Counted from the stretch's first letter, positions 44,499 to 54,061 are shown. The stretch: DNA of 64,000 nucleotides from DATMFV01 sp035555975 (GCA_035555975.1 DATMFV010000035.1:124001-188000); one strand, 5' to 3'. The notes: generated by a model from the letters alone, not told the origin. Program-made: numbers and translations.

Positions 44499-45509
44499 AT
44501 GGTGACGATGAAAGATATTGCAGCGCATGTCGGCCTTTCGACTTCCACGGTTTCGCTGGCGTTGCGCGATCATCGCTCCATCAGCCTCGAGACGAAACGC
44601 CGGGTCTGGGAAGCCCAGGAGCGGCTCGGCTATCGCGCCCCGTTGCAGGCTCCCACGTCGGCTGCGCCCAAACGGTCGAAAAACCAGAAGCCGCTTCGCG
44701 ATATTGTGTTCCTGCTGGTCAATCGCCAGTTTGAAAACAGCAGCTACGGGCCGGAATTCCAGAAAATTGCCGACCTCGCCGCCGAACGCGGCTGGCGTTC
44801 CTCCTACCTCTCGGCTTCGCTTGACGATCTTCACGAAGGCCGGATTCCGCCGCTGCTCAAAAACCACCGGGCTGACGGGATCATCGTCTCGGGCGCGTAC
44901 GACGCCAGAGCGCACCAGCAGGTCCGCAAACTTGGCATCCCGGTGGTGGTCCTCGGGCGTTACCAGCTCGGCCCGGAACCGTGGATGGCGTGCGAGCCGG
45001 ACTTTGCCCATGGCATCGAGCTTTTTCTCGACCGGATGTCGGCGCTTGGCCATACGCGCTTTGGCGTCGTTTTCAAAGATCCGCATTCACCCTACACCCG
45101 CAATATCCTGCGGGAACTGGAAGCCCGCGAGGTGTCCTGGTGCGAGGCCGCGCTTCAGACCAAGGAGCCCGAAAAGGGCGCGCCGCTGATCGAAGCGCTT
45201 CTCGACCGGAAACCGACGGCGATTTTCCTGGTGACCGAATCGCTCGCGCCGCTGACCTATGAGGTCTGCGCCCGCCGGGGGCTTGTCATCCCGCGCGACA
45301 TCAGCATTGTCAATTTCGACGGGACGGGACGCTATATCATGCAGCCGTCGCTGGCACGGATCTCCTCCGCCAAAGGGATGCAGGCTTCCCTCATCGACAA
45401 GCTGGAGCGTCTCATGGACGATCCCGACACGGTTCCCACCCGCGAGCTTTTTCCCAAACGGTTCGTCCCCGGAAACTCGATCGGGCCGTGTCCGCCGACG
45501 GCGACGTGA
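44499..45509 (+). CDS. LacI-family transcription regulator
   Basis: A 336-residue regulator: LacI helix-turn-helix (TMKDIAAHVGLSTSTVSLALRD, residues 3-24), a proline-rich hinge and a sensor domain of the periplasmic-binding fold (DIVFLLVNRQFENSSYGPEFQKIADLAAERGW; IVNFDGTGRYIMQPSLARIS). It lacks the long family-typical C-terminal extension. ATG 44499 follows the AT-rich region; an in-frame ATG at 44463 would add 12 residues. It precedes the second complete pseudopilin/DUF4838/PEP-CTERM/beta-helix group by 19 bp and is the likely local regulator. Confidence 0.92.
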   Translation: MVTMKDIAAHVGLSTSTVSLALRDHRSISLETKRRVWEAQERLGYRAPLQAPTSAAPKRSKNQKPLRDIVFLLVNRQFENSSYGPEFQKIADLAAERGWRSSYLSASLDDLHEGRIPPLLKNHRADGIIVSGAYDARAHQQVRKLGIPVVVLGRYQLGPEPWMACEPDFAHGIELFLDRMSALGHTRFGVVFKDPHSPYTRNILRELEAREVSWCEAALQTKEPEKGAPLIEALLDRKPTAIFLVTESLAPLTYEVCARRGLVIPRDISIVNFDGTGRYIMQPSLARISSAKGMQASLIDKLERLMDDPDTVPTRELFPKRFVPGNSIGPCPPTAT

Positions 45510-45528
45510 CGATCGCTACCCTCCCCCC

Positions 45529-46170
45529 ATGCCTCTCTCAAAGAAAACAACTCCGGGCGCGACCGTGATCGAGCTGCTGGCGGCGGCGTTGGTCCTGGTC
45601 ATTCTCATCGCCCTGTTGCTGCCGATCACGACCGCGGTGACCCACCGAAACAACGCCATCCGGTGCATGGGAAACCTCCGGCACATGCATTCGGGGATGA
45701 TCGCCTATATCAACGACCACAATGGCTCCGTTCCACCCTATCGCGAATTCTGGCCCCAGGAAAACGGCGCCCCCCTGCGGGGAGACTTCTGGACTGCCAA
45801 GATCAAACCGTATCTTGCGCAGGATCGGGCTCAAAAATACAACCAATGCCCAGCGGAAAAGGTGCTCCCCGACAACCACTACGGGATGAGCACCAGCATT
45901 TCCGCTGATGGCGTGCTTCACCCTGAAAAACTGGCCGATACCCAGCTTCCGGGGAAACGCTACCTCTTTGCCGACGCCTCGCAGAAACCCCGCATCACAA
46001 CCACCGCCTTCCCGACCGAAGCGGCGTTCCGGCATCATGAACGCCGGATCAACCTTGTCTACTTCGATGGCCATGTCGAGAGCCACACGCTTGAAGAGCT
46101 GCCCTTGCCTGCCAATGGATTCAAGCAGACCGATGCCGAATACAAGGCCTTCTTCAAGGGAACCCGCTGA
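45529..46170 (+). CDS. Pseudopilin-like H-X9-DG protein
   Basis: A 213-residue prepilin-like protein. The cleavage region is GATVIELLAAALVLVILIALL: Glu +5 is present, but +1 is Ala instead of Phe. The mature part has RCMGNLRHMHSGMIAYINDHNGSVPPY and the C-terminal H-ERRINLVYF-DG motif. Shorter than the other two copies in this window. It starts 19 bp after the LacI-type gene and is followed after 12 bp by the DUF4838 gene. Confidence 0.88.
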   Translation: MPLSKKTTPGATVIELLAAALVLVILIALLLPITTAVTHRNNAIRCMGNLRHMHSGMIAYINDHNGSVPPYREFWPQENGAPLRGDFWTAKIKPYLAQDRAQKYNQCPAEKVLPDNHYGMSTSISADGVLHPEKLADTQLPGKRYLFADASQKPRITTTAFPTEAAFRHHERRINLVYFDGHVESHTLEELPLPANGFKQTDAEYKAFFKGTR

Positions 46171-46182
46171 TTTCACACTGTT

Positions 46183-48267
46183 ATGATACTCAAACTGACT
46201 TCCTTCACCCTCGCGCTGGCCGTAACTTCCCTCTCTGCATCCGCCAACTGGGGAACCCAACCGCTGGGAAAAGCGGTCGACCGGCCGGCCGGGCCTCCGC
46301 GGCCGGAGATCCGCCGCCAACTGGAAAGTCGCTACCGCGCCGAAAAGCTCGACGGGGGATCGACCCTCTTCTTCAAGGACGGAAAGGCGCAATGCGCCCT
46401 CGTCCTCCCGGCGACGGCGGATGGCGGGGAAAAGGAAGCCGCCCGGTTCCTGCAATCGACGCTCAAGGCAATGACCGGCGCGACGTTTCCGATCTACCCT
46501 GAAACGACGGTGAAACAGGAAGGGGATGGAACGCTGGCCGCCCGCGATGGAACGACATGGAGCGGAGCGATCTGGATCGGCAAAACCCAACAAGCCAAAA
46601 CCGAGGGGATCACGGCCGATCATCTCCGCCCGGAAGGTTTCCTGCGCGTCAAGCGGCCTTCGGGACTCTTCATCGTCGCCGCAGACCGCAACCCGAACGG
46701 CTCCTCCAACGAAGGGCTTCACTATGCGGTGGCCGACCTTGTCGAGCGCCACTTCGGCGTTCGCTGGCTCTGGCCGGGCGAACTGGGCACGATCATCCCG
46801 GAAGTCGCGGAGCTTTCGCTACCCGCGCTCCGGGAACAGGATGAACCGGCGCTGCCGCAGCGGATCATCCGCAACGGCGCGCTTGGAGAACGGGCTGCGA
46901 TCGGGCTGCGCCTGCTCAAGGCCCCGGAAAGCGACTATGCCGCAGCACTGCAACGAAATGCCCGATGGCTGGCCCACCAGAAGACCGGCAGCAGCGTCAA
47001 TCTGAACTACCGCCATGCCTTCAGCCATTGGTATGAACAATATGGCGCCAAACATCCGGAGTGGTTTGCCATGCAGGCCAACGGCTCGCGCCAACAGTTC
47101 TCCAACCGGCCGCGCCTCTGCAAGGGCAATCCCGAAGTGGCGATGCAGAAGGCTCGCGAAGTCATCCAGGCTTATGATGAGAACCCGAAGCTCGACTCCG
47201 CCTCCATCTCGCCCAATGACGGCGGCGGCCGCGACTATTTCTGCATGTGCGAAATCTGCCGGAAACTTGACCCGCCCAATGCCAACCCGGTCCGGATCGG
47301 CTACTGGAAGGACGGCAAGCGGGAGGTGATCCCTTCCTACCCGTCGCTCTCCGACCGCGTGGTGACCTTCTACAACCGGATCGCTGCCGAGGTGGTCAGG
47401 AAACACCCCGAAGCGAGGCTGGGGGCATATGCCTATAGCAACTACCGCGATGTGCCGATCGGCGTATCGGTCCACCCGGCGATCATCATCGGGTTTGTGG
47501 GGCTGGATTATACCAACGAAAGCCTCCGCGCGGAGGATCTCAAGCGGTGGGACGGCTGGAGCGTCAAGGCGCGCGACATGATCCTGCGTCCCAACGCGCT
47601 TCACGGCGGAGCCGCCCTGCCGCTTCTCTACCCGCGGCGGCTGGCGGCGGATGTCCGGCATTGCTACCAGACCGGGATGCTGGCGGCGGACTTCGATTCG
47701 CTGACAGGGCATTGGTCAACGCAGGGGCTTAATTTCTATATCCTCGCCAAGCTGCTCTGGGACCCGGGTGCCGATGTGGAAGCGTTGATCGCCGACTATT
47801 GCCAAAGCGGCTTTGGAAAAGCGGCCGCCCCGATTGCGCAATATTTCTCGCTTCTTGAAGAGACCAGCGAAATCATGGCGGGAAAGGGGCGCACGCAGAT
47901 CGAGGACGAACTGCGCGAAGAAGAGAACAACGAAATCGTGGTCGACCGCCGGTCGATCGAACACAATCTCTTTGAACGGGCCTACTTCCAGTCATTCTCC
48001 AGCGAAGTGATGGCAAAGCTTCGCTCGCAACTGGAGGCCGCCCGCGAGCTGGCCAAGGATGATCCCGCGGTCCTGGAACGGATCGCCTTTCTCGGCGCCG
48101 GCCTTGACTACTCCGATCGCTACCGCAGCGTTTCGCAAGATGCCGATGACAAGGCCGCAAAGGAACAACTGCTGGAGTGGTATCGAAAAACCTTCAAAAA
48201 GAACCCCCACATCCTCAATGCGCCGACGCGCCTCTGGCGCACCGGCCGGCTCTTCCGCGGCCTGTAA
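46183..48267 (+). CDS. DUF4838 carbohydrate-active protein
   Basis: A 694-residue exported protein (signal peptide LTSFTLALAVTSLSASA). A GH67-like N-terminal domain (about 60-200, EAARFLQSTLKAMTGATFPI) is followed by the DUF4838 barrel (about 210-600) with the signature SISPNDGGGRDYFCMCEICRKLDPP, the same pattern as in the protein at 34109 (SIDPNDGGG...CECERC). Overall the two are only distantly similar, so they are not a recent duplication. Likely secreted glycoside-hydrolase-like; substrate unknown. It has no C-terminal sugar-binding domain, unlike the other copy. Confidence 0.86.
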   Translation: MILKLTSFTLALAVTSLSASANWGTQPLGKAVDRPAGPPRPEIRRQLESRYRAEKLDGGSTLFFKDGKAQCALVLPATADGGEKEAARFLQSTLKAMTGATFPIYPETTVKQEGDGTLAARDGTTWSGAIWIGKTQQAKTEGITADHLRPEGFLRVKRPSGLFIVAADRNPNGSSNEGLHYAVADLVERHFGVRWLWPGELGTIIPEVAELSLPALREQDEPALPQRIIRNGALGERAAIGLRLLKAPESDYAAALQRNARWLAHQKTGSSVNLNYRHAFSHWYEQYGAKHPEWFAMQANGSRQQFSNRPRLCKGNPEVAMQKAREVIQAYDENPKLDSASISPNDGGGRDYFCMCEICRKLDPPNANPVRIGYWKDGKREVIPSYPSLSDRVVTFYNRIAAEVVRKHPEARLGAYAYSNYRDVPIGVSVHPAIIIGFVGLDYTNESLRAEDLKRWDGWSVKARDMILRPNALHGGAALPLLYPRRLAADVRHCYQTGMLAADFDSLTGHWSTQGLNFYILAKLLWDPGADVEALIADYCQSGFGKAAAPIAQYFSLLEETSEIMAGKGRTQIEDELREEENNEIVVDRRSIEHNLFERAYFQSFSSEVMAKLRSQLEAARELAKDDPAVLERIAFLGAGLDYSDRYRSVSQDADDKAAKEQLLEWYRKTFKKNPHILNAPTRLWRTGRLFRGL

Positions 48268-48285
48268 CCCCCCGCCCCCAAGACT

Positions 48286-50013
48286 ATGAAACCATCCCCG
48301 ACTCGTCGATTGCTCCGCACCGGCCTCTGTACGGCCCTGGCTCTTGCTCCGGTCTCATCCCATGCCCAATATCTCTGGAACCAGCATACGGCCGACCAGG
48401 AGTATCTCTGGTCCAACGATGCCAACTGGCTCCACGATGCGACAGCCGAGGCTCCCGGCAACCCTGAGTCGGAGGAAATCCAGTTCGTCCGCAGCATAGC
48501 GGCGGGACAGACCAGCTATACCGTGGTCATGGATCAGGGGGACCAGGTTGTCACCGGGGGCGTTCTCTTTTCACAGGGGACCAGTTCCGCCGGTACCCTC
48601 ACGCTCGATCTCAATGAACATCGGCTGACGGTCGGCTCCGGCCGGATGTTTTTCAACCCCGGCAGCGGCGGCGACCGGACGGTTGCCCTCTTCCGCAACG
48701 GAACCCTCCAGTTCGGCCAGGGCAGCCAGCAGGCCGATCTGATCCTGGGCGGGAACTCCGCCGCCGGAAACGCCGCCAATGTCATCACCGTGGCATCCGG
48801 GAATTCGCTAACCTTTGACAGCACCGGGCTCAACCATCTGTTGATCGCATCGCCTTCAGGTTACGACAACAATAACAATCTCAAGCTCGACTTCTCCACG
48901 GCCAGCTTCGTCTCAGGCGGGCAATCTGATACGCTCACCCTCGCCGGCACCCTTTCGCTCGGGCGCGCGGACGGAGCCTCCGCCCCGATCACCGGCGCAC
49001 GCCACCGAAAGGGAGAACTCGATCTCGGGGTGCTCGCCACCCTTTCCATCGGAGAGGATCTGGTTCTTGGCGAAAGCAATCGAACCAGCAGCAACATCAA
49101 TGCCGATTCGGTCGGCATCCTTCGCTTTTCAACCGCTCCGGAACAGGGAAGCCTCACGATGACGGTCGGTCGGGATCTCCGCATCGGCGTCGGCGTCAAC
49201 ACCACGGGTAGCGTTCTGGACGTTCCCGATGAGCTTCATCTTAAAATTGGCTCGGCGGAGCAACGGGCGCGAAGGGTCCTGATCGGCTATAAACCGGCTG
49301 CCGAAGCCAATGCGAGAGGCAACGCCGCCGGTTCGCTCACGGCCGGGTCCGGGACGTTGGAAGCCTACCTTGAGGAATTTCGCGTCGGCCAGAACAACCA
49401 TGCCCAGGACCAGGCCACGGGATCGTTTGACTTTCGCGACGCCACCCTTTCCGTGCTCGATATCAGCGGCGACGCGGTGATCGGCTCGGGAGCCAATGCG
49501 GTCGGAAAAGTCTGGCTCCACGGGGGAGAAGCATCGTCCCTCCATCTCACGGTGGGCGATACCGCAGTGGGCGACCCGGCCGACCGGAGTCTCCTTCACC
49601 TCGAACAGACCGCCTGGAGTGTCACCAGCTCGCTGACGGTGGGGTCCAATGGCGATCTGCAAATCGTGCTCGGCGAGGATGGAAACGGCGGCCTCGATCT
49701 TTTGTTCGATGATCCGGCGTCGCTGACCATTGCCGACGGCGGCATCATTTCCATCGACTTCGGCGGGCTTCCCCAGGGTAGCAATGTCTGGGGCCTGCGA
49801 ATGGCCGGAGACCAGGTCTCCGCGCTGAAACTGCTCCTCGGCAGCCGGATCGTCGGCCTCGGCGCGCATGGCGAAGAAGCCGCGCTCTTTACCGATGGCA
49901 GCCATACCTACTACGGGTTTGCCGTCATTCCCGAACCCCGCGCCTGGAGCCTGGCGCTCTCCTCCCTGGCGCTTCTGGTGATGTTCCTGCGGCGCAAACC
50001 GACCACCTTATGA
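48286..50013 (+). CDS. Large beta-strand-rich PEP-CTERM protein
   Basis: 575 residues with a signal peptide (LLRTGLCTALALAPVSSHA) and a PEP-CTERM tail (VIPEPRAWSLALSSLALLVMFLRRKP). The body is repetitive and glycine/asparagine/serine-rich with short strands (GVLFSQGTSSAGTLTLDLNEHRLTVGSGRMFFNPGSGGDRTVALF), resembling the passenger helix of autotransporter-type or adhesin proteins. It is probably an extracellular, surface-sorted structural or adhesive protein. It overlaps the beta-helix gene by ATGA and follows the DUF4838 gene by 18 bp. Confidence 0.87.
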   Translation: MKPSPTRRLLRTGLCTALALAPVSSHAQYLWNQHTADQEYLWSNDANWLHDATAEAPGNPESEEIQFVRSIAAGQTSYTVVMDQGDQVVTGGVLFSQGTSSAGTLTLDLNEHRLTVGSGRMFFNPGSGGDRTVALFRNGTLQFGQGSQQADLILGGNSAAGNAANVITVASGNSLTFDSTGLNHLLIASPSGYDNNNNLKLDFSTASFVSGGQSDTLTLAGTLSLGRADGASAPITGARHRKGELDLGVLATLSIGEDLVLGESNRTSSNINADSVGILRFSTAPEQGSLTMTVGRDLRIGVGVNTTGSVLDVPDELHLKIGSAEQRARRVLIGYKPAAEANARGNAAGSLTAGSGTLEAYLEEFRVGQNNHAQDQATGSFDFRDATLSVLDISGDAVIGSGANAVGKVWLHGGEASSLHLTVGDTAVGDPADRSLLHLEQTAWSVTSSLTVGSNGDLQIVLGEDGNGGLDLLFDDPASLTIADGGIISIDFGGLPQGSNVWGLRMAGDQVSALKLLLGSRIVGLGAHGEEAALFTDGSHTYYGFAVIPEPRAWSLALSSLALLVMFLRRKPTTL

Positions 50014-51971
50014 CCTCCGTTTCCGACCTTTCTTTGATCCTTTCCCATCCTCCCACGCGTCTCCCGGTTTTTTCCCGGTCTCCTGATTTTCCCGAAGGGC
50101 CGTTTTACTGCGTTGATCCGCTCAACGGCGACGACCGCGCTTCGGGCACGGAAGCCGCCCCCTGGAAGAGCATCAACGCTTCGCTAGAGAAGCTGCGACC
50201 GGGCGACACCCTGCTGCTCCGCGAAGGGATCTACTTCGAGGCGGTCTATTGCAGTATCGTCGGGAAACCGGGCCTGCCGATCACCCTTCGAAGCTACCCG
50301 GGTGAGAGAGCCATTCTCGACGGCAGCCTTCCGGAGTTTCAGGTTGACCCGGCGGGCGCCTGGGAACCGGCGCAGGGGAAGGGGGAGTACCGGTCGACGC
50401 GGGAGTATCGCAACATCCGGGATGTCCTGGGGCTGTTCGCGGATTCCCACCTCGGCCTGCAAACTTATTGGCACCGCGACCATCTTCTCGCGGAGAATGA
50501 ACTGGCGGGGATCAACCCGGCCACCGGATCGGAAGAACCGTACTACTGCGGGCCCGGCCTCTTCTATGACAAGACCACGGGGCGCATTCATGCCCGCCTC
50601 GCGCCGACGCGGCAGAACTCGCCCTTTTTTGACGACTACAACGGCCCGGCTGATCCCCGCGAGCTGCCGCTGGTCGTCACCCCCTTCCGGCGCTCACCTC
50701 TGTTTCTTGACCAGGCGATGCACCTCCGGTTTCGCGACCTGATTGTGCGCGGTGGCGGCTACAACACGCTCCTGATGCACTTTGCCGTTGATGTCGAGTT
50801 CGAGTATGTGACCGTTTATGGGGGGACTTACTGTATCCGCTCCAAGAACAGCGGGCCCGTCAAGCTGCGGCATTGCGGTGTCTACGGGCAGATTCCTCCC
50901 TGGGGGTACCGGACGGAAAACTGCCTGATGACCTTTGATCATCTCTATTACGATCCGTTTACGCAACCGCCGACGCCGAGAAGCGAAAAAAACATCGCCC
51001 GCCTGCCTACCCATGCCGTGCTGGTGATGGAAGGCGGGGAGGAGTCGGACGTTTTCTACTTCCCGGCCAATCATCATTGGGAAGTCAGCCACTGTGAGTT
51101 TGCCGACAGCCACGACGGGCTTTACTTCAATGGCCGCCATCTCCATCTGCACCATTGCTGGATGCACGACATGCAGGATGATGTCATCTACCTGAGCAAC
51201 CCGACGCCGACGCGGGTCTGTGACGATGTCCACATCAGCCGGAACTATCTTTCCCATTGCATGCTACCCTTTGGCGGCCATACCCGGGGATGCTCGAGCG
51301 GCCAGCTTCATATCTATGGAAACGTCGTCGACATGCGGGAGCCGACCCGCTTTGATCGCCCGACCTTTGAGCAACCCGAAGGGCGGATGCAGTTTCCCAA
51401 CCGGATCGGCTCTTTTTTCCTGATCCACGGCCTCACCGGCCTGCTCGGAATGGAAAATCTCGGTTTCTATCACAACACGGTGTTGATCACCTCCCACTAT
51501 GCAGGCAGCACCCTTTCGTGGCTCTTTCCGGAGACGACCCGCTCGGTTTACAATAACATCTTTGTCTATTACAGGGGATGGCCGGAGCTGGAGAAAATAC
51601 CGGCGACCAAGGGGCCGATCCGGCTGGATGGTAATCTTCATTGGTCGCCCGTGGCGAATGGCGAAACCTCCTGGCTGGATGCCGTCCGGGCCTCGCCGCA
51701 GGCCGCTGCTCATGCCGCCTGTTGGAATGGAGAGACGTGGGATCGCCATTCCCTGGAAGGCAATCCATGTTTTTACCGGTTCAGTCGTGATACGTCCGAC
51801 TTCGACGGGCGGCTCCAGGAGGGAAGCCCGGCGCGCGGTCTCGCGGTGGATTTTCCCCAACGCGCCCTCCTGCACGGCGGGGCGGCGGGACCGCACGCCG
51901 GGGCTTACCAGAACGACGAACCGTTGAGGGTAGGGATCGATGGCCGGGTTGAGGCGGGTTTCCCGCTTTAA
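50010..51971 (+). CDS. Right-handed beta-helix protein (pectate-lyase-like fold)
   Basis: 653 residues. It begins with the common start of parallel beta-helix glycan enzymes (YCVDPLNGDDRASGTEAAPWKSINASLEKLRPGDTLLLREGIYFE, about 33-77), then repeated strands (LRFRDLIVRGGGYNTLLMHFAVDVEFEYVTVYGGTY; WEVSHCEFADSHDGLYFNGRHLHLHHCWMHDMQDDVIYL). This fold is shared by pectate lyases, alginate epimerases and related enzymes. Remarkably, no signal peptide is visible: the N-terminus (MTSVSDLSLILSHPPTRLP) is polar. ATG 50010 overlaps the previous stop, so this start is well supported. Last gene of its locus. Confidence 0.82.
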   Translation: MTSVSDLSLILSHPPTRLPVFSRSPDFPEGPFYCVDPLNGDDRASGTEAAPWKSINASLEKLRPGDTLLLREGIYFEAVYCSIVGKPGLPITLRSYPGERAILDGSLPEFQVDPAGAWEPAQGKGEYRSTREYRNIRDVLGLFADSHLGLQTYWHRDHLLAENELAGINPATGSEEPYYCGPGLFYDKTTGRIHARLAPTRQNSPFFDDYNGPADPRELPLVVTPFRRSPLFLDQAMHLRFRDLIVRGGGYNTLLMHFAVDVEFEYVTVYGGTYCIRSKNSGPVKLRHCGVYGQIPPWGYRTENCLMTFDHLYYDPFTQPPTPRSEKNIARLPTHAVLVMEGGEESDVFYFPANHHWEVSHCEFADSHDGLYFNGRHLHLHHCWMHDMQDDVIYLSNPTPTRVCDDVHISRNYLSHCMLPFGGHTRGCSSGQLHIYGNVVDMREPTRFDRPTFEQPEGRMQFPNRIGSFFLIHGLTGLLGMENLGFYHNTVLITSHYAGSTLSWLFPETTRSVYNNIFVYYRGWPELEKIPATKGPIRLDGNLHWSPVANGETSWLDAVRASPQAAAHAACWNGETWDRHSLEGNPCFYRFSRDTSDFDGRLQEGSPARGLAVDFPQRALLHGGAAGPHAGAYQNDEPLRVGIDGRVEAGFPL

Positions 51972-52137
51972 GAGGCTGTGAAAAAATGATTTTAATGGCC
52001 TCGGAGTGCCTATTTTTAGCCTATAACGAAATTCCGACGACCGCCTGTATTCAGGGAATACAGAAGGAAGGAGGAATGCAGGTTAGAGGCAAAAAGAGGT
52101 ACTCCATGGCCGTTGAAGGGCTTTTTTCAAAGCCTCT
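51971..52137. mobile_element. 167-bp MITE-like element
   Basis: Terminal inverted repeats AGAGGCTGTGAAAAAA (51971-51986) and TTTTTTCAAAGCCTCT (52122-52137) match at 15 of 16 positions. Inside lies a perfect palindrome CTGTATTC-AGG-GAATACAG (52045-52063). It is AT-richer than its flanks and encodes nothing long enough to be a transposase. It sits exactly between two converging genes, and its ends touch both stop codons: the beta-helix TAA ends at 51971 and the activator TAG lies at 52136-52138. A 2-bp TA duplication is possible. A non-autonomous element mobilised by a transposase elsewhere is the best reading; a shared terminator is the alternative. Confidence 0.6.
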
Positions 52138-53557
52138 AAGAGTCTTCTTTGAACCGTTCCAGCCGCTTGCGCAGGGTGGCGCGGGTGATGCCTAGCAACC
52201 GGGCCGAGCGGACCTGGTTGCCGCCGGTCATTTTCATGGCGTGGAGGGTGAACTCCCGTTCCAGCCATGGGAGCAGCGGCAGGTCGCGCTCCACTTCCGC
52301 CAGCCGGAAGAGCGCTTCAACCAGTTTTTCACGGCTGAAGGCTTCCAGCCGCCCGCCCGGGTCGGGCATCGCCGCCTGCGCAACCCGGCCCAGCGGCAGG
52401 TCCTTGGGCAGGAGGACTTCCGCCGTGGTCATGGCGGTGGCGCGCTGGATGGTGTTCTCCAGTTCGCGGACATTTCCCGGCCATGGGTAGGCTTCCATGG
52501 CCTGCACGGCCTCCTCGCTCAAGCGAAGCCGGGGCAGGTGCCGCTGGTCGGCCACTTTTTTAAGGAAATACTCCGCCAGCAGCCGGATGTCTTCCGGGCG
52601 CTCGCGCAGCGGCGGCAGGGCGATCCGGACGACGTTCAACCGGTAAAACAAGTCTTCCCGGAAGTTCTTGTGAGCCACCTCGCGTTCGAGATCCCTGTTG
52701 GTCGCCGCGATGATGCGGGCATCCGCGCGGAGGATTTCAGGGCTGCCGACGCGCGAAAACTCCCCCTCCTGAAGCACGCGCAGGATCTTGCTCTGAAGCG
52801 CCAGCGGCATGTCGCCGATTTCATCGAGAAAGAGGGTGCCGCCGTGGCATTGCTCAAAACGGCCGATGCGCTGCGACACCGCGCCGGTGAAGGCCCCTTT
52901 TTCGTGCCCGAAAAGCTCGCTTTCGAGCAACGACTCGGGGATCGCCGCGCAGTTGACGGCGACAAAGTTTTTCTCGCTCCGGCGGCTGTGGTGGTGGACC
53001 GCGCGGGCGACCAGTTCCTTGCCCGAACCGCTCTCGCCGGTGATCATCACCGGCGCGTCGGCGTGCGCCACCCGCCCGATCACCTTAAAAACCTGCTGCA
53101 TCGCCGGGGATTGGCCCACCAGGCTCTCGCGCGTCTGCTCCACCGTCAGTTGCGGCTTGGAGGGGAGGGCGAGCCGCATCTGCTGCTGCTCCTCAAGCGC
53201 GGCGTCGACCACCGGCTTGAGCTTGAAAAGAAGCTGCTCCTTGGGCAGGAACTCGAACGCGCCGAGTTTCATCGACTCGATGGCGGCGCGGGTCGTGGAC
53301 GAGGCGCTGACAATGATCACCATCGCGTTGGGGTCGCGCTGGCGCACCCTGGCGAGCAGTTCCAGCCCGCTGAACGGCTCCAGCCGGGTGTCGGCGATCA
53401 GGAGATCGGGCGTCTCCCGCCGGTAGATCACGTCGGCTTCGTCCGCCCGCTCCGTGGTCAAGACCCGGGTGTTGTGGGTCTCCAGTTGCTTGCGCGCCCA
53501 GGCGAGAAAATCGCTTTCGGTATCGGCAACAAGGATGGTCTGGAGTGGCAGGCTCAT
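52136..53557 (-). CDS. NtrC-family sigma-54-dependent response regulator
   Basis: 473 residues in three domains. REC (1-120): Asp56 in LIADTRLE and Lys106 in FLPKEQ. AAA+ central domain (about 145-380): Walker A GESGSGKE (174-181), the sigma-54-contact loop GAFTGA (221-226), and Walker B GTLFLDEIGDMP. C-terminal Fis-type helix-turn-helix (about 440-470, NQVRSARLLGITRATLRKRLERF). It activates promoters of the -24/-12 type. Such a match lies upstream of amtB, whose genes face the same way just upstream of it, so nitrogen control is a good guess. ATG 53557 was chosen over an upstream in-frame ATG that would add 46 non-family residues. Confidence 0.93.
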   Translation of the reverse strand: MSLPLQTILVADTESDFLAWARKQLETHNTRVLTTERADEADVIYRRETPDLLIADTRLEPFSGLELLARVRQRDPNAMVIIVSASSTTRAAIESMKLGAFEFLPKEQLLFKLKPVVDAALEEQQQMRLALPSKPQLTVEQTRESLVGQSPAMQQVFKVIGRVAHADAPVMITGESGSGKELVARAVHHHSRRSEKNFVAVNCAAIPESLLESELFGHEKGAFTGAVSQRIGRFEQCHGGTLFLDEIGDMPLALQSKILRVLQEGEFSRVGSPEILRADARIIAATNRDLEREVAHKNFREDLFYRLNVVRIALPPLRERPEDIRLLAEYFLKKVADQRHLPRLRLSEEAVQAMEAYPWPGNVRELENTIQRATAMTTAEVLLPKDLPLGRVAQAAMPDPGGRLEAFSREKLVEALFRLAEVERDLPLLPWLEREFTLHAMKMTGGNQVRSARLLGITRATLRKRLERFKEDS

Positions 53558-53624
53558 GATCTTTTCCGAACCAAACTTGGTCACATTACCGCAGCCGCGT
53601 AAAGCTTTTGCTTGCCCTCTTACT

Positions 53625-53668
53625 AAAAAAACGACCCGCTCCCCTCCTTTCGGAGCAGGAGCGGGTCG
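53625..53668 (-). terminator. Rho-independent terminator of the amtB-glnB transcript
   Basis: A perfect 11-bp stem (CGACCCGCTCC at 53632-53642 with GGAGCGGGTCG at 53658-53668) followed on the minus strand by TTTTTTT (53631-53625). It lies about 55 bp after the glnB stop, so it separates that operon from the regulator gene downstream on the same strand. Confidence 0.9.
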
Positions 53669-53722
53669 CGGGTACCGCCATGACCCACCACACACTTTAA
53701 GGGTAGCTAACTTTCCAAACCA

Positions 53723-54061
53723 TCACACCGCCTTGTCGCCCGTCTCTCCGGTACGGATCCGGATCGCTTCCTCAATGGGAAGGATGAACAGCTTGCCGTC
53801 GCCGATCTTGCCTGTCTTGGCTGCGGCCATGATCGCGTCGCAGGCTCCCTTGACCTGCGCATCCTCCAGCACGATCTCCATCTTGATCTTGGGCAGGAAA
53901 TCGACGGTGTATTCGCTACCCCTGTAGATTTCCGTATGGCCCTTCTGACGGCCGAAGCCCCGCGCTTCGGTGACGGTCATTCCTTCGATGCCGAGTTCGG
54001 CGAGCGCCTCCTTGACTTCCTCGAGTTTGAACGGTTTGATGATGGCTTCAATCTTTTTCAT
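53723..54061 (-). CDS. glnB: P-II nitrogen regulatory protein (GlnB/GlnK)
   Basis: A 112-residue P-II protein that reports nitrogen and carbon status by binding ATP/ADP and 2-oxoglutarate. The T-loop is intact with Tyr51 (EIYRGSEYTVDFLPKIKME), the site modified by uridylylation, and the B-loop is AAAKTGKIGDGKLFIL. It follows amtB, 60 bp downstream and on the same strand, the usual pair: P-II blocks AmtB when ammonium is abundant. By position it is GlnK-like; the name glnB is given because the paralogue cannot be decided. Confidence 0.95.
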   Translation of the reverse strand: MKKIEAIIKPFKLEEVKEALAELGIEGMTVTEARGFGRQKGHTEIYRGSEYTVDFLPKIKMEIVLEDAQVKGACDAIMAAAKTGKIGDGKLFILPIEEAIRIRTGETGDKAV

